This document shows positions 5,110 to 5,439 of a DNA stretch of 5,439 nucleotides, in pieces (the first letter of the stretch is position 1; every line of letters begins with the position of its first letter). The stretch is taken from NCBI GenBank assembly GCA_021811745.1, contig JAJZNH010000326.1:1-5439 (forward strand). The letters are read 5' to 3'. A program made the position numbers and the translations under genes. The notes beneath the pieces are model-generated. The model worked only from the letters and a program-made list of their open reading frames with translations. It was not told the origin of the DNA and did no database searches. Source of the DNA: Acidobacteriota bacterium. Lineage in GTDB: Bacteria; Acidobacteriota; Terriglobia; Terriglobales; Acidobacteriaceae.

Positions 5110-5439
5110 TCAATAGAACAGATACTTGCGCCAGCGGTCGTCGCCGCGGCCCAGCATGCGCATGATCTGACGGCTGGTGTGGAGCGAGAACGGCCGCGGC
5201 TCGCGCAGCAGGATCATGTCGTCGATCTCACTGAGCAGGCGGTTGCCCTTGCGGCGGTTGCAGGGGTGACAGCAGGCCACCAGGTTCTCCCAGGTGGAGC
5301 TGCCGCCGCGCGAGCGGGGAACGACGTGATCCAGCGTCAATTCGCCGGGCGGCATGGTTTCGCCGCAGTACTGGCAGGTGTTGCGGTCGCGCAGCAGGAT
5401 GTTCTTGCGCGAGAGGGCGCGCGTCTGATGGGGAATGCG
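5110..5439 (-). CDS. HNH endonuclease-family protein, 5' end missing
   Basis: The frame is open to the right edge; 109 C-terminal residues are visible and the start lies outside the window. An ATG at 5355 is internal, since the codons before it continue the domain ([17 protein letters not shown]). The HNH core is clear: CQYC, then [13 protein letters not shown] with the first His, WENLVACC with the central Asn, and CHPCNRRKG. The two CxxC pairs (CQYC and CHPC) should bind a structural zinc. After the core comes a tail ([13 protein letters not shown]..., ending WRKYLFY) that I associate with a stand-alone HNH subfamily common in acidobacteria and deltaproteobacteria. HNH proteins are metal-dependent nucleases that cut or nick DNA. 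The target is unknown, and no restriction-modification, intron or phage partner is visible, so it looks like a resident single-domain gene rather than part of a mobile element. It converges on the structured intergenic region. Confidence 0.92.
   Translation of the reverse strand, partial: RIPHQTRALSRKNILLRDRNTCQYCGETMPPGELTLDHVVPRSRGGSSTWENLVACCHPCNRRKGNRLLSEIDDMILLREPRPFSLHTSRQIMRMLGRGDDRWRKYLFY

Noticed and set aside
5110..5439. HNH gene as part of a group I/II intron, phage or restriction system
   Set aside because: No intron structure, phage gene, methyltransferase or integrase is visible, and the tail resembles a stand-alone chromosomal subfamily.

Overview
The window looks like chromosomal DNA of an acidobacterium (Acidobacteriota, probably class Terriglobia). 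The strongest evidence is a complete member of the VWFA-related Acidobacterial protein family. Its neighbours are an acidobacterial-type LolA-like 'outer membrane lipoprotein-sorting' protein, a DUF4136 protein and a secreted YncE-like beta-propeller. The DNA is moderately GC-rich, and the recognisable genes carry typical Shine-Dalgarno sequences. I see no phage, transposon, CRISPR, rRNA or tRNA signal.

Layout from left to right. (1) 3-527, plus strand: the 3' part of a LolA-like envelope protein, followed by a GC-rich hairpin. (2) 717-1289, plus: a secreted DUF4136 protein with an unusual Gly/Trp/Asp-rich insertion whose coding strand is a predicted G-quadruplex motif. (3) 1305-1333: a perfect 13-bp hairpin between convergent genes, very likely a terminator that can work in both directions. 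(4) 1415-3145, minus: the exported VWFA-related protein. (5) 3253-4566, minus: an exported YncE-like beta-propeller, upstream of the VWFA gene in the same orientation and possibly co-transcribed with it. (6) 4567-5109: a 543-bp stretch with no convincing protein gene. It holds a short dyad, several potential RNA stems, a doubtful 61-codon reading frame and a strong palindrome at 5006-5056. (7) 5110-5439, minus: the 3' part of an HNH endonuclease-family protein that runs off the right edge.

Four of the five recognised genes encode products that are exported or probably act at the cell envelope. None has an assigned biochemical pathway, and the window does not show that they form one system. 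I found no convincing new multi-gene system. The points most worth a second look are non-coding or low-complexity: the structured intergenic region with its palindrome, and the G-quadruplex-prone Gly-Trp insert in the DUF4136 gene.
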